Shown here in pieces: positions 1-9,106 of a DNA stretch of 64,000 nucleotides (position 1 is its first letter; each line of letters begins with the position of its first letter). A program made the translations under genes and the position numbers. Under the pieces are notes generated by a model. It saw nothing but the letters and a program-made list of their open reading frames with translations. It made no database searches and was not told where the DNA came from. Source of the DNA: Phycicoccus sp. Soil802 (GTDB taxonomy: Bacteria > Actinomycetota > Actinomycetes > Actinomycetales > Dermatophilaceae); NCBI RefSeq assembly GCF_001429605.1, contig NZ_LMSS01000001.1, positions 681,469 to 745,468 on the forward strand. The letters run 5' to 3'.

Positions 1-65
1 TCCGCCCAGGCGCCGGGCTTGGCCAGGCAGTAGTCACGCAGGGCTTCGGCGTCGAACGTGGTCAC
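1..65 (-). CDS. MmcQ/YjbR-family protein, N-terminal fragment
   Basis: Only the first 21 codons lie in the window; the gene runs off the left edge. The start is GTG at 63-65. The peptide reads VTTFDAEALRDYCLAKPGAW, which matches the usual N-terminus of MmcQ/YjbR proteins (small CyaY-like DNA-binding-fold proteins of unclear role). The start is supported by a TACCGT hexamer ending 7 bases upstream, the same leaderless-type arrangement seen at many genes here. The identification rests on a short fragment, so it is moderate. Confidence 0.55.
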   Translation of the reverse strand, partial: MTTFDAEALRDYCLAKPGAWA

Positions 66-72
66 AGCAGCG

Positions 73-78
73 ACGGTA
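73..78 (-). promoter_or_regulatory. Leaderless-type -10 box for the MmcQ-like gene
   Basis: TACCGT on the minus strand, 7 bases before the GTG start at 63-65. It fits TANNNT placed so that transcription would begin at or next to the start codon. Confidence 0.4.
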
Positions 79-220
79 GTCCCGACTCGGCCGAACCGGG
101 CCGAACGAGGACGAAGCGCGCCCGATGGCGGCAGGGGGCTAGGACAAGTGAGGTAGGACGCACCGGCCGAGCCGGGCCACGATGGGAAGCCCACGTCCAC
201 CTGCCGAACCGAGGTCTGTC

Positions 221-1168
221 ATGTCCGTTCGCCGACTCCGCCCGCGTCCCGTCCCGGTGGTGGCCGTGGTGGCCATGCTCTGGGCCGCGGCTCTCCTGCT
301 CGTGGCGCCGTCGGCCTCGATGGCAGGGCCCGTGAAGGGGTCACTGGCGGTCATCTCGGTCGGCGACCAGGGCACCGGACTGGTCGGTGCCGTGGCCGGT
401 CGCCCGTTCACCGTCGTCGTGGAGGCGAGGGACCCCTTGGGCGTTCCCCTCGCGCCCAGCCAGAGCACCACGGTCCGGCTCAGCCTGGTCACCGGCTCGG
501 GCACCCTGGCCGGCGTGCTCGAGGGCACCATTGCCAAGGGCACCACCCGCGGCACCATCGCCGGCGCGACCTACGCCCCGTTCGGGAACGCGGTCAAGCT
601 CGGCGTCGCGGTCGTCTCTGGGACGGCCCTGAGCAGCACGACCACGACGATCAACGTGGCCGCAACCGCCGTCAAGGCCCAGGCCTCACCGCGCAGCAAC
701 CTCAACGTCACCGACCCCGGGTGCCCGGCGCCCACGCCCAGCTCGCCGGTGTGCGGCTTCCTCCAGCTCCCCAACGGCGGAAACGGCACGGTGCTGATGT
801 CGGTCGGGTCCTGCGACACCATCCTCAGCTGCCGCACCAAGTCGGGCACCACCGCTCGACTGGTCACCGCCGAGGTCTCGCTCAAGGACGAGAACGGCGC
901 GCCGCTCTACACGCCGTCTGCTCCGGCCACCTTCGTCCTGGCCTGCGACAAGACGCTCTGCGGTCAGGGCGGCGTCAGCTCGTTCCCCGTCACCATCGAC
1001 GTCACGAACACGGGGGCCTTCACCCAGGTGCCGGACTGCCCGTCCAAGGGTGTGCTGGGCACCGGGCAGACCGCCTGCCGCGACACCGTGCAGTCCACCC
1101 GCGACAACGCCGGTGACGTCTACAGCGTCATCCTCTTCACCTACGACATCCGGGGCAGCTACCCGTGA
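221..1168 (+). CDS. Secreted cysteine-containing protein of unknown function
   Basis: The ATG at 221 is preferred over the in-frame ATG at 182: it has a cgagg ribosome-binding site 8 bases upstream and begins a classic signal peptide (MSVRRLRPRP, then a hydrophobic run ending in an ASMA cleavage-like site, about residues 1-33). The mature part is about 280 residues, Thr/Ser/Gly rich, beta-strand-like, with eight cysteines in its C-terminal half, an even number compatible with disulfides formed outside the cell. No catalytic motif is visible and I do not recognise the family. Its end overlaps the end of the convergent cyclase-domain gene by 10 bases. Probably a secreted or surface protein; function unknown. 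Confidence 0.75.
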   Translation: MSVRRLRPRPVPVVAVVAMLWAAALLLVAPSASMAGPVKGSLAVISVGDQGTGLVGAVAGRPFTVVVEARDPLGVPLAPSQSTTVRLSLVTGSGTLAGVLEGTIAKGTTRGTIAGATYAPFGNAVKLGVAVVSGTALSSTTTTINVAATAVKAQASPRSNLNVTDPGCPAPTPSSPVCGFLQLPNGGNGTVLMSVGSCDTILSCRTKSGTTARLVTAEVSLKDENGAPLYTPSAPATFVLACDKTLCGQGGVSSFPVTIDVTNTGAFTQVPDCPSKGVLGTGQTACRDTVQSTRDNAGDVYSVILFTYDIRGSYP

Positions 1169-4100
1169 CCCGGCTGGTCCTGACTGGCCGGCGTCAGCCA
1201 CGGTAGCGGCGCCCGCAGCACCCCCAGCCGTTCGAGGACGGCGAACGCCTCGTGGTCGGCCAGGTCCACCGTCTCCAGGTGGGCCTGGACCGCCAGGAGG
1301 AACCCGCGCTCGTGGGCAAGGTCGGGTGCCGCGCTCACGGCCAGACCTTCGCGCAGCGACGCCCACGCACCGGCCACGTCACCCAGCACCGACTGCGCGC
1401 TCGCGCGGACGCGCAGGGCCGACGGCAGCAGGGTCGCTGCCCTCAGCGCGGTGATGGTCGTCAGGACGCTCTGGGTCGCCGCGAGCGCCTCGGCGGACCG
1501 CCCGGCGAGCAGGTGTCCCTCGGCGACGGCGATGTCGGTCTCGCAGACCTCGTGGGGCTCGTGCAGGGAGTGGAAGAGGGCCCGCGCCTCCTCGAGCAGC
1601 CGACCACCCTCGTCCGGGCGCCCCGCGCGGTGGTGGGCCCGGCCCTGTTCGCGCAGCACCAGCGCACGCAGCTCCTCGTCGTCGACCGCCTTCGCGATCC
1701 GCAGCACCCCGGCCAGGACGTCCAGGGCCGCCTGGGGCCGGCCCTGCCGGTTCAGCAGGTCGGCGCTGTTGTATGCCGCGTTGGCGGCGTTGGGCGCGTC
1801 GCCCACCTTCTCGAAGCTGGCCGCGGCGCGCTGGAAGCCTTCGAGCGCCTCGGTCCAGCGACCCTGGAGCAGCAACCGCATGGCGATGTTGTTGTGCGCG
1901 TGCGCCTGGCCGCTCAGGTCGCCGAGCTCGGTGTAGAGAGCCAGGGCCGTCTCCCCGTGGTCGACGCCCGAGCTGGAGCCCGTGAAGACCTCCACACCGT
2001 GCAGCACGAGGTGGGCCTGCGCCAGCGCGTCGTCCTGACCGGCCTGCTCGGCGGTCTGCACCGCCTCCAGCGCGCACCGGGCAGCCTGGGCGTAGCGCCC
2101 CTGGCTCATCAGCACCACGCTCCTGCGGGAGAGCAGCCGGGCCCGGGCCGCGAGTGCGTCGGGACCGTCGGCTCCGGCCAGGATCCGCAACCCCGTGGCC
2201 GTCCGCCGGAGCGCCACGGGGTGGCGGCCCTGGCGCTGGGCGACCTTGGCCGCCTTGAGCGAGAGCGCTGCCGACCGCACCGGCTCCCCGACCCAGAGCC
2301 GCCTGGCCTGGGCGTAGGCGTGGTCTGCGGCGCCGGAGCGGCCAGCGAGGAAGAGCGCGTCACCCCACGACTCGAGGTCGGCCGCCCGCTCCTCCGTGGG
2401 CACCGACCCCGACCGCAGGGCGGCCTCGGCCGCTTGGGCGTAGGCATGGGCAGCCGCCTCGGGGGCGGCCGCGGCCAGCGCCTTGGCACCCGCCCGCCGG
2501 GCGCACTCCCACGCGTCCGCGAACCGTCCCGCGGCGAAGAAGTGGTGCGCCAGCACCTCCGGTCGGCGGCGCCGGGCGCGCGGGGAGCGCGACAGCACCT
2601 CGCCCACCGTCGCGTGCAGCCGGGTGCGCACCCTGATGGGCAACCCGGCATACGCGGTCTCCCGGTGCACCGCGTGCCGGAACTGCCACCGCCGGCTCCC
2701 GGCCGGCTCGAGGAAGGCCGACAGCTCCGCGACGTCGTCGCGCAGGGTCCGCCCGTCGGGGAGGTCGGCCACCAGCTCGGCCAGGAGGGCGAGGGTGAAC
2801 GAGTCCCCGAGGACGGCAGCCCGCCGCAACAGCGACCGCTGGCGGGGGGCCAGGGAGTCGATCTGCACCGCCACCAGCTCCTCCACCGACAGGGGGAGGT
2901 CGTCGATCCGGTCGCCCCGCGCGGCGGCCAGCACCAGCTCGCGGATGAACAGCGGGTGCCCGCCCGCCCGGGCCACCAGCGCGCGCGCCGCGTCCGGTGG
3001 GAGCGGACGTTCGGGGTCGACCAGCTCGGTCATCAGCTCGCTGGCGCCCGCACCCAACGGGCCGAGCTCGACCACGACCCCGTCGGCGGGTGTGCGGTCG
3101 TCGAGCTCGCGGCGGGTCGTGAGGAGCAGCCAGGGTCGTTCGTCGCAGCGGGCCGCCAGCTGCTCGAGCACGCGCGCACTGTCGCCGTCCATGAGGTGGG
3201 CGTCCTCGACCACGATCAGCGTCGGGGTCTGGAGCGCCGCCTCCATCACGGCCACCACCAACCGGTGCAGCACGTCGGAGCGGAACTCCTCCCCCAGCTC
3301 GGCCTCGTCGAGCGGGAGCTCGAGCGGGAGGTCGAGCGGGAGGTCCAGCGGGACGTCGAACACCAGGCCGAGCATCGGCAGCTGCCCCAGGAGCTGTGGG
3401 TCGCGGGTCGCGACCAGTGTGGCGGCCCGCCGGAAACCCTCCTGCGGGTCGACCTCGGAGGACAGCCCGAGGGCTGCGGCGAGCAGGAGCCGCACGGTCG
3501 CGTAGGGCGCCGTGGCACCGCTGTGCCCGCACTCGGCCTTGAGCACCTCGAAGTCCTCGGCACCCGCGAGCACCTCCGCGACGAGGCGGGTCTTGCCCAT
3601 GCCGGGTTGGCCGATCACCGTGACGATGCCGCCCGCTCCGTCGCCGAGGCGGTCGAGGGCGGTCCTGATCACCCCGAGCTCGAGCTCGCGTCCGACCATC
3701 GCCGTCTCGACCTGGTCGACCACCCGCGAGGTCGGCCGGCCGAGGGTCACACTGGCCACCGGTTCGGCCAGGCCCTTGAGCCGCAGCGAGCTCGTCGACT
3801 CCACCTCCCACGGGGTGCGGCTGTGCTCGAGCAGCTCGGCCGGCAGGCTGATGGTCCCGGGGGTGGCGCGCGCGGCGAGGCGGGCCGCGAGGTTCACGGC
3901 ACCCCCCTTCACCGAGTAGGTCCGGCGACTGGCCGGGCCCAGGTCTCCGGTGAAGACCCGTCCCTGCGCGACGCCCACCCGCACCGGTAGGCGACCCGGC
4001 CGGTCGACCACGTGGCGCACCGCGGCCAGCAGGTGGTCGACGTCGTCGCCGGTGCTCTGCGGGGCGCCGGCGACCAGCATCACCTTGCCGCCGTCGACGT

Positions 4101-5028
4101 CGATGTCGGTCTCGTGGAACGACACCCCGTGCCGGGTCGTCGCCTCCTGGATGGTGCGCACCAGCTCGTCGATCGCGCTCGTGAGGGCTTGCGGTCCGTC
4201 CTGCTCCAACAGGGCGTCGGTGCCGGAGAAGCGGACGAACGCCGCTGCGGCGACGCGGTGCTCGGGTTCGCGGTTCCCGTGTGCGACGTGGGCGCGCAGC
4301 TGGCTGGGCACCAGTCGGGCCCGGTCCGTGGTCGGTCCGCCCGAGGGCTGGGGCAGGACCCTCGTCAGGTCCGGAGTCACCTCGGGACCCCGGGTCACGG
4401 GGGGCGGGAGGCCGCGCAGGAGGAAGCCCGGCCCGGTCGCCTCCCCCACGAACCGTTCCGGCAGGAGCTCAGCCGTCGCCGCGTCCACGAGCACCTGCCC
4501 CGCCGCGGCGGCTGCCTCGGTCGCCGTCACCCGGCTGGCCAGGTGTCCGAGCACCATCAGCTCCCGGTGGGCACCCGGGTCTCCGGCGAGGACGAGGTGC
4601 ACGTCACCGGTGGCCACGCCCGTGGAGGCGCGCAGGACCACCGCCCCCACCGAGGTGCGCAGGTGCCCCACCCGGGACAGCACGGCGCGCATCCTCGCGC
4701 CGGCCCGGGTGGCGCGGACGGCCGAGCCCTCGCCGGTGGCGAGCAACAGCACCGCGTCGCCGCCCCACTTGAGGAGGTCGCACCCTTCGGCCAGCGCCAC
4801 CTCGACGAGTGGCCCGAACACGTCGTCGAGGACGTCGCTGAGCTCCTCGGCGCCCGCTCGTCCCCGCGCGGCCAACCGCTCGGTGAGCCGGGTGAAACCG
4901 CTGATGTCGAGGACCACGAGGCTGCCGGACAACGCCCAGTGCGCCGGGGTGGGGTCGGCCGCCATGGGCCCGCGCAGGAGGGCAGGGAGGTAGGGCTCGA
5001 GCCGGGTGTCGAGGTCGTCCACCGTCAC
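1159..5028 (-). CDS. Cyclase-domain / AAA ATPase / TPR signalling protein
   Basis: A 1289-residue cytosolic protein with two class III nucleotide cyclase-like domains (about 30-190 and 255-430), an AAA/NTPase module and a long helical TPR-rich C-terminus (about 800-1270), the layout of mammalian soluble adenylyl cyclase. Domain 1 keeps the metal-binding Asp41 (VVLDISGFT) and Lys87/Asp91 (LLKWGGDAV); domain 2 lacks both metal Asps but keeps Asn379 and Arg383 (VNLAAR). This would allow one composite active site, though base-selecting residues look non-standard. Walker A is GQPGMGKT (473-480), Walker B LIVVEDAH (604-611). Residues 557-573 are a tandem PLDL-type repeat. GTG start at 5028 overlaps the upstream stop by four bases (GTGA), so it is translationally coupled to the MFS/cNMP gene. 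Likely a cAMP-type signalling ATPase or regulator; enzymatic activity is inferred only. Confidence 0.85.
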   Translation of the reverse strand: MTVDDLDTRLEPYLPALLRGPMAADPTPAHWALSGSLVVLDISGFTRLTERLAARGRAGAEELSDVLDDVFGPLVEVALAEGCDLLKWGGDAVLLLATGEGSAVRATRAGARMRAVLSRVGHLRTSVGAVVLRASTGVATGDVHLVLAGDPGAHRELMVLGHLASRVTATEAAAAAGQVLVDAATAELLPERFVGEATGPGFLLRGLPPPVTRGPEVTPDLTRVLPQPSGGPTTDRARLVPSQLRAHVAHGNREPEHRVAAAAFVRFSGTDALLEQDGPQALTSAIDELVRTIQEATTRHGVSFHETDIDVDGGKVMLVAGAPQSTGDDVDHLLAAVRHVVDRPGRLPVRVGVAQGRVFTGDLGPASRRTYSVKGGAVNLAARLAARATPGTISLPAELLEHSRTPWEVESTSSLRLKGLAEPVASVTLGRPTSRVVDQVETAMVGRELELGVIRTALDRLGDGAGGIVTVIGQPGMGKTRLVAEVLAGAEDFEVLKAECGHSGATAPYATVRLLLAAALGLSSEVDPQEGFRRAATLVATRDPQLLGQLPMLGLVFDVPLDLPLDLPLELPLDEAELGEEFRSDVLHRLVVAVMEAALQTPTLIVVEDAHLMDGDSARVLEQLAARCDERPWLLLTTRRELDDRTPADGVVVELGPLGAGASELMTELVDPERPLPPDAARALVARAGGHPLFIRELVLAAARGDRIDDLPLSVEELVAVQIDSLAPRQRSLLRRAAVLGDSFTLALLAELVADLPDGRTLRDDVAELSAFLEPAGSRRWQFRHAVHRETAYAGLPIRVRTRLHATVGEVLSRSPRARRRRPEVLAHHFFAAGRFADAWECARRAGAKALAAAAPEAAAHAYAQAAEAALRSGSVPTEERAADLESWGDALFLAGRSGAADHAYAQARRLWVGEPVRSAALSLKAAKVAQRQGRHPVALRRTATGLRILAGADGPDALAARARLLSRRSVVLMSQGRYAQAARCALEAVQTAEQAGQDDALAQAHLVLHGVEVFTGSSSGVDHGETALALYTELGDLSGQAHAHNNIAMRLLLQGRWTEALEGFQRAAASFEKVGDAPNAANAAYNSADLLNRQGRPQAALDVLAGVLRIAKAVDDEELRALVLREQGRAHHRAGRPDEGGRLLEEARALFHSLHEPHEVCETDIAVAEGHLLAGRSAEALAATQSVLTTITALRAATLLPSALRVRASAQSVLGDVAGAWASLREGLAVSAAPDLAHERGFLLAVQAHLETVDLADHEAFAVLERLGVLRAPLPWLTPASQDQPGHG

Positions 5029-6743
5029 CCCGCGAGGATCCGGCGGGCCATGACGGTCTCGGCAGCTGTCACCGCCTCGACGTTCCCCAGCACGGCGTCG
5101 AGGAAGGCCCGGCGCCCCAGCCCGCGGAGAACGGTCGGCTCGACGGCGCGCACCTGGGCGGTCCGTGGCACCTGGCGCAGCAGGGCGATCTCGCCGAAGT
5201 AGTCACCGGCGTACTCGGTGCGCAGCAGCACACCGTCGTGCCAGATCTGCACGGCGCCCGACTCGATGATAAAGAACTGGTCGCCCTCGTCGCCCTCGTC
5301 GAAGACGACCGCACCCGCGGCCACCTCCACCCGGGTGAGCTGCCTGGCCAGGCCCTCCAGGGCGGTGCGGTCCAGCGGCGCGAACATCGGCACCGACTCG
5401 ACCAGCGGCAGTCCCTCCGGCGCACGGAGGGTGAGGTCGAGCCGACGCATCCGTGGGACCGCGGGGATGACCATCGCGGTCACGAGCAGTCCGAGCAGGG
5501 CCATCCCCCACTGGAGCCCGACGAGGGCGATCAGCACCGGCATCACGCCTGCGCCGACCGCCATCGAGCCGATGTAGGCGGAGTCGAGGGTGCCGAAGAC
5601 GCGACCGAGCAGGTGGTCGGGGGTGAGCCGTTGCAGCAACGTGTCGAGGTTGACGTCCACGAGCGGGTTGGCCAGCCCGAGCAGGAGCATGACGAGCACG
5701 GCGACCGCCACGGTCGGCCACACCAGGACCAGCACCAGCGGGAGCGACCAGAGGACGACTCCCACGCAGAAGTCGAGACCGAGCTGTTGGCGCGACGCCC
5801 GCGACAGGGCCACGAAGCCGCCCACCAGGGCGCCCACTCCGAGCATGGAGTCGAGGAAGCCGACCCCGGGCGGGCCCAGGTCGACGAGGTCGAAGGCCAT
5901 CGAGACGACGAAGACTGCCGACGCGCCGGCGACGAGGGTCTGCGCGCAGGTGAGCGCGATGAGGACCCGCAGGTCGCGGTTGCGCCAGATGTAGGTGAAG
6001 CCCTCACCCGTCTCGCGCAGGAAGGCGAACCGCTTGCTGTCCTCGGCCGCGGCCTCGGAAGCGGATTCGGCCTCGGTCGCGGCTCCGGCTCCGGCTTCGG
6101 CGGCCTGCGGGACCGCCGCCGGTTCCGCGGCCGCGGCCAGCGGGTGCACGCCGTAGACCAGGGCAGCGGACCAGAGGAACGTCGCCGCATCGAACACGAG
6201 GACGACCTCGACCGACGTCGACGCCAGCAGGCCGGCAGCCAGGGCCGGTCCGACGAAGAAGGCCAGGCTCTCCAGTGTGCTGGACGTGCCGTTGACCGCG
6301 GTGAGCTCCTCGGGCCGGGAGACCAACGACGGCATCATCGCGCGCTGTGCGGGGCGGAACGGGGTGCCCAGGACGGAGGCGAGACCAGCCAGCACGAAGA
6401 CGACCAGCGGGTCCACGGTCGCCATGATCGCGGCGATCACCAGCAGCAGGACGCAGCGGGCCAGATCGACGCCGATCATGATTCCCTTGCGGGAGTAGCG
6501 GTCGACAAAGGTCGAGGCGAACGGCGTGCAGACCGCCATCAGGATGAACCGCACCACCGCCCAGACCGCGAGCACCTTGGCCCCGCCCACGCTGTACGCC
6601 CAGACGGAGATCGCGGTCGCGTAGGCCCAGTCGCCGATCAGCGACCCCCCGAAGGCGAGCATGATGCGGCGCAGGTTGCGGTTGCCGAAGACCGTCCGTA
6701 CCGCGGTCGACGACTCGCGGACGGCCTGGCCCAGCACACTCAC
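5025..6743 (-). CDS. MFS transporter with C-terminal cyclic-nucleotide-binding domain
   Basis: A roughly 400-residue major facilitator body with about 12 hydrophobic helices is followed by a CRP-type cyclic-nucleotide-binding domain in the last 125 residues. The phosphate-binding cassette is well preserved (GDYFGEIALLRQVPRTAQV: FGE, then R-T-A). An Ala/Glu-rich linker sits between the transmembrane halves. Such MFS-cNMP fusions are known in actinomycetes (for example M. tuberculosis Rv3239c). The chosen start is the GTG at 6743 (VSVLGQAVRESS), because upstream in-frame sequence reads as non-protein; no strong ribosome-binding site decides it. The gene ends in a GTGA overlap with the cyclase-domain gene, so transporter and putative cyclase are co-made. 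Substrate unknown; nucleotide gating is inference. Confidence 0.85.
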   Translation of the reverse strand: MSVLGQAVRESSTAVRTVFGNRNLRRIMLAFGGSLIGDWAYATAISVWAYSVGGAKVLAVWAVVRFILMAVCTPFASTFVDRYSRKGIMIGVDLARCVLLLVIAAIMATVDPLVVFVLAGLASVLGTPFRPAQRAMMPSLVSRPEELTAVNGTSSTLESLAFFVGPALAAGLLASTSVEVVLVFDAATFLWSAALVYGVHPLAAAAEPAAVPQAAEAGAGAATEAESASEAAAEDSKRFAFLRETGEGFTYIWRNRDLRVLIALTCAQTLVAGASAVFVVSMAFDLVDLGPPGVGFLDSMLGVGALVGGFVALSRASRQQLGLDFCVGVVLWSLPLVLVLVWPTVAVAVLVMLLLGLANPLVDVNLDTLLQRLTPDHLLGRVFGTLDSAYIGSMAVGAGVMPVLIALVGLQWGMALLGLLVTAMVIPAVPRMRRLDLTLRAPEGLPLVESVPMFAPLDRTALEGLARQLTRVEVAAGAVVFDEGDEGDQFFIIESGAVQIWHDGVLLRTEYAGDYFGEIALLRQVPRTAQVRAVEPTVLRGLGRRAFLDAVLGNVEAVTAAETVMARRILAG

Positions 6744-6904
6744 TGGGCCATCACGCTCATGAAGCTGTTGGCGCGGCAGGGTCCTGCAGCCATGGTGCAC
6801 CTCCACCCTCAGGCTGTCAGGGACCCACCCGCGGTGTCTTCACGCAAATGACGCACACCACGCGTCATGTGCCTCAGGAGCCCTCGTCAGGCGCCAAACG
6901 ACAC

Positions 6905-9013
6905 CTACTGGGTCGCAGCGGACATTTGCCGCAGTTCCTTCTTCAGGTCACCGATCTCGTCACGCAGCCGGGCTGCCAGCTCGAAGTGCAGGTCCGCGGC
7001 GGCCTGGTGCATCTGGGCGGAGAGCTCCTGGATGAGGTTGGCGAGGTCGTTGGCCGGCAGGTTGCGCAACCGGTCGGCGGCGACGCCGGCATCGGCCTGG
7101 AGGGCGCCACGCCCTCCCCGGTTGGCGTTCTTGCCGCGCGACTGGCTGCGACCCGACCCGAGCAGCGCCTCGGTGTCGGCGTCCTCGCGGTTGAGGAGGT
7201 CGGTGATGTCCGCGATCTTCTTGCGCAGTGGCTGAGGGTCGACGCCGGCCTCGAGGTTGTAGGCGATCTGGATCTCACGGCGGCGCTGCGTCTCGTCGAT
7301 CGCCTCCTGCATCGACGGCGTGACCTTGTCGGCGTACATGTGCACCTGGCCGGACACGTTGCGGGCCGCCCGACCGATGGTCTGGATCAGCGAACGGGCC
7401 GACCGCAGGAAGCCCTCCTTGTCGGCGTCGAGGATGCTGACCAGCGACACCTCGGGCAGGTCGAGTCCCTCGCGGAGCAGGTTGATGCCGACCAGGACGT
7501 CGTACTCCCCCATCCGCAGCTCTCGCAGCAGCTCCACCCGGCGCAGGGTGTCGACCTCGCTGTGCAGGTAGCGGACCCGCACCCCCTTGTCGAGCAGGTA
7601 GTCGGTGAGGTCCTCGGCCATCTTCTTCGTCAGCGTCGTCACGAGCACCCGCTCGTTGACCTTGACGCGCTCGCCGATCTCGTGGAGCAGGTCGTCGATC
7701 TGACCCTTCGTCGGCTTGAGCACCACCTCGGGGTCGATCAGCCCGGTCGGGCGGATGATCTGCTCGACGATCCCCTCGCTCTGCGCGAGCTCGTAGGGGC
7801 CGGGCGTGGCCGACAGGTAGACGGTCTGGCCGATCCGGTCGAGGAACTCCTCCCACCGCAGGGGTCGGTTGTCCATCGCGGAGGGCAGCCGGAAGCCGTG
7901 GTCGACGAGCTGGCGCTTGCGCGACATGTCGCCCTCGTACATCGCGCCGATCTGGGGCACGGTGACGTGCGACTCGTCGATGACCAGGAGGAAGTCCTCC
8001 GGGAAGTAGTCGAGCAGGGTGTTCGGGGCGGTCCCGCGGCCCCGGCCGTCGATGTGCATCGAGTAGTTCTCGATGCCCGAGCACGACCCGACCTGGCGCA
8101 TCATCTCGATGTCGTAGGTGGTGCGCATGCGCAGCCGCTGGGCCTCGAGCAGCTTGCCCTGCTTCTCGAACGCGGCGAGCTGGTCGGCCAGCTCGAGCTC
8201 GATCCCCCGGATCGCCCGCTCCATCCGCTCGGGACCGGCGACGTAGTGCGTCGCCGGGAAGACGTACATCTCCTGCTCCTCGTGCATGATCTCGCCACTG
8301 ACCGGGTGGAGGGTGTAGATCCGCTCGATCTCGTCGCCGAAGAACTCGATCCGGACGGCGAGCTCCTCGTAGACGGGGATGATCTCGACCGTGTCGCCCC
8401 GCACCCGGAAGGTGCCGCGGGTGAAGGCCAGGTCGTTGCGGGTGTACTGCATCTGGACGAAGCGCCTCAGCAGGTCGTCGCGGTTGACCTCCTGGCCGAC
8501 CCGCAGCCGGGCCATCCGGTCGACGTACTCCTGGGGGGTGCCCAGACCGTAGATGCAGGAGACCGAGGCGACGACGATGACGTCCCGACGGGTGAGCAAC
8601 GAGTTGGTGGCGCTGTGGCGCAGCCGCTCGACCTCGTCGTTGATCGAGGAGTCCTTCTCGATGTAGGTGTCCGTCTGCGGGATGTAGGCCTCGGGCTGGT
8701 AGTAGTCGTAGTAGGAGACGAAGTACTCGACGGCGTTGTTGGGCAGCAGCTCACGGAACTCGTTGGCCAGCTGGGCCGCCAGCGTCTTGTTGGGCGCCAT
8801 CACCAGGGTCGGGCGCTGCACCTGCTCGACCAGCCACGCGGTGGTCGCGGACTTGCCGGTGCCGGTCGCACCCAGCAGCACGGTGTTCTTCTCCCCCGCC
8901 CGGATCCGCGTCGCGAGGTCGGCGATGGCGGTGGGCTGGTCTCCGGCCGGCTGGAAGTCGGAGATCACCTCGAACGGGGCGACCGTGCGCTGCAGGTCTG
9001 TCGTGGGACGCAT
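6905..9013 (-). CDS. uvrB: UvrB, excinuclease ABC subunit B
   Basis: Damage-recognition helicase of nucleotide excision repair, partner of UvrA and UvrC. The 702-residue protein has Walker A GATGTGKS, the DNA-clamping beta-hairpin ([20 protein letters not shown]), helicase motifs including DESHV and the QTIGRAARN motif VI, and a C-terminal UVR coiled-coil ([20 protein letters not shown]) for UvrC contact. A Gly/Arg/Ser-rich insertion lies just before the UVR domain. ATG at 9011-9013 starts the conserved [16 protein letters not shown]; a TACGCT box six bases upstream suggests a leaderless message. It diverges from the MFS gene at 9107. Confidence 0.97.
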   Translation of the reverse strand: MRPTTDLQRTVAPFEVISDFQPAGDQPTAIADLATRIRAGEKNTVLLGATGTGKSATTAWLVEQVQRPTLVMAPNKTLAAQLANEFRELLPNNAVEYFVSYYDYYQPEAYIPQTDTYIEKDSSINDEVERLRHSATNSLLTRRDVIVVASVSCIYGLGTPQEYVDRMARLRVGQEVNRDDLLRRFVQMQYTRNDLAFTRGTFRVRGDTVEIIPVYEELAVRIEFFGDEIERIYTLHPVSGEIMHEEQEMYVFPATHYVAGPERMERAIRGIELELADQLAAFEKQGKLLEAQRLRMRTTYDIEMMRQVGSCSGIENYSMHIDGRGRGTAPNTLLDYFPEDFLLVIDESHVTVPQIGAMYEGDMSRKRQLVDHGFRLPSAMDNRPLRWEEFLDRIGQTVYLSATPGPYELAQSEGIVEQIIRPTGLIDPEVVLKPTKGQIDDLLHEIGERVKVNERVLVTTLTKKMAEDLTDYLLDKGVRVRYLHSEVDTLRRVELLRELRMGEYDVLVGINLLREGLDLPEVSLVSILDADKEGFLRSARSLIQTIGRAARNVSGQVHMYADKVTPSMQEAIDETQRRREIQIAYNLEAGVDPQPLRKKIADITDLLNREDADTEALLGSGRSQSRGKNANRGGRGALQADAGVAADRLRNLPANDLANLIQELSAQMHQAAADLHFELAARLRDEIGDLKKELRQMSAATQ

Positions 9014-9019
9014 GCGTCC

Positions 9020-9025
9020 AGCGTA
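9020..9025 (-). promoter_or_regulatory. Leaderless-type -10 box of uvrB
   Basis: TACGCT (minus strand) ends six bases before the uvrB ATG. No SOS-type GAAC-N4-GTTC palindrome was seen in the 94-base gap. Confidence 0.45.
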
Positions 9026-9106
9026 GGCCGACCCTCCGACAGTGCCCGTCTCAGGATGCGGTGAGACGGCCTGCACGGCCGACCGCGCGAGGCGTAGGAC
9101 TGGAGC

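Noticed and set aside
1252-3990. Very long open frame (over 900 codons) opposite the cyclase-domain gene
   Set aside because: Arg/Gly/Pro/His-rich composition with no domain sense; a by-product of GC-rich third positions in the real gene. Similar long antisense frames opposite uvrB, the MFS-cNMP gene and aftD were rejected for the same reason.
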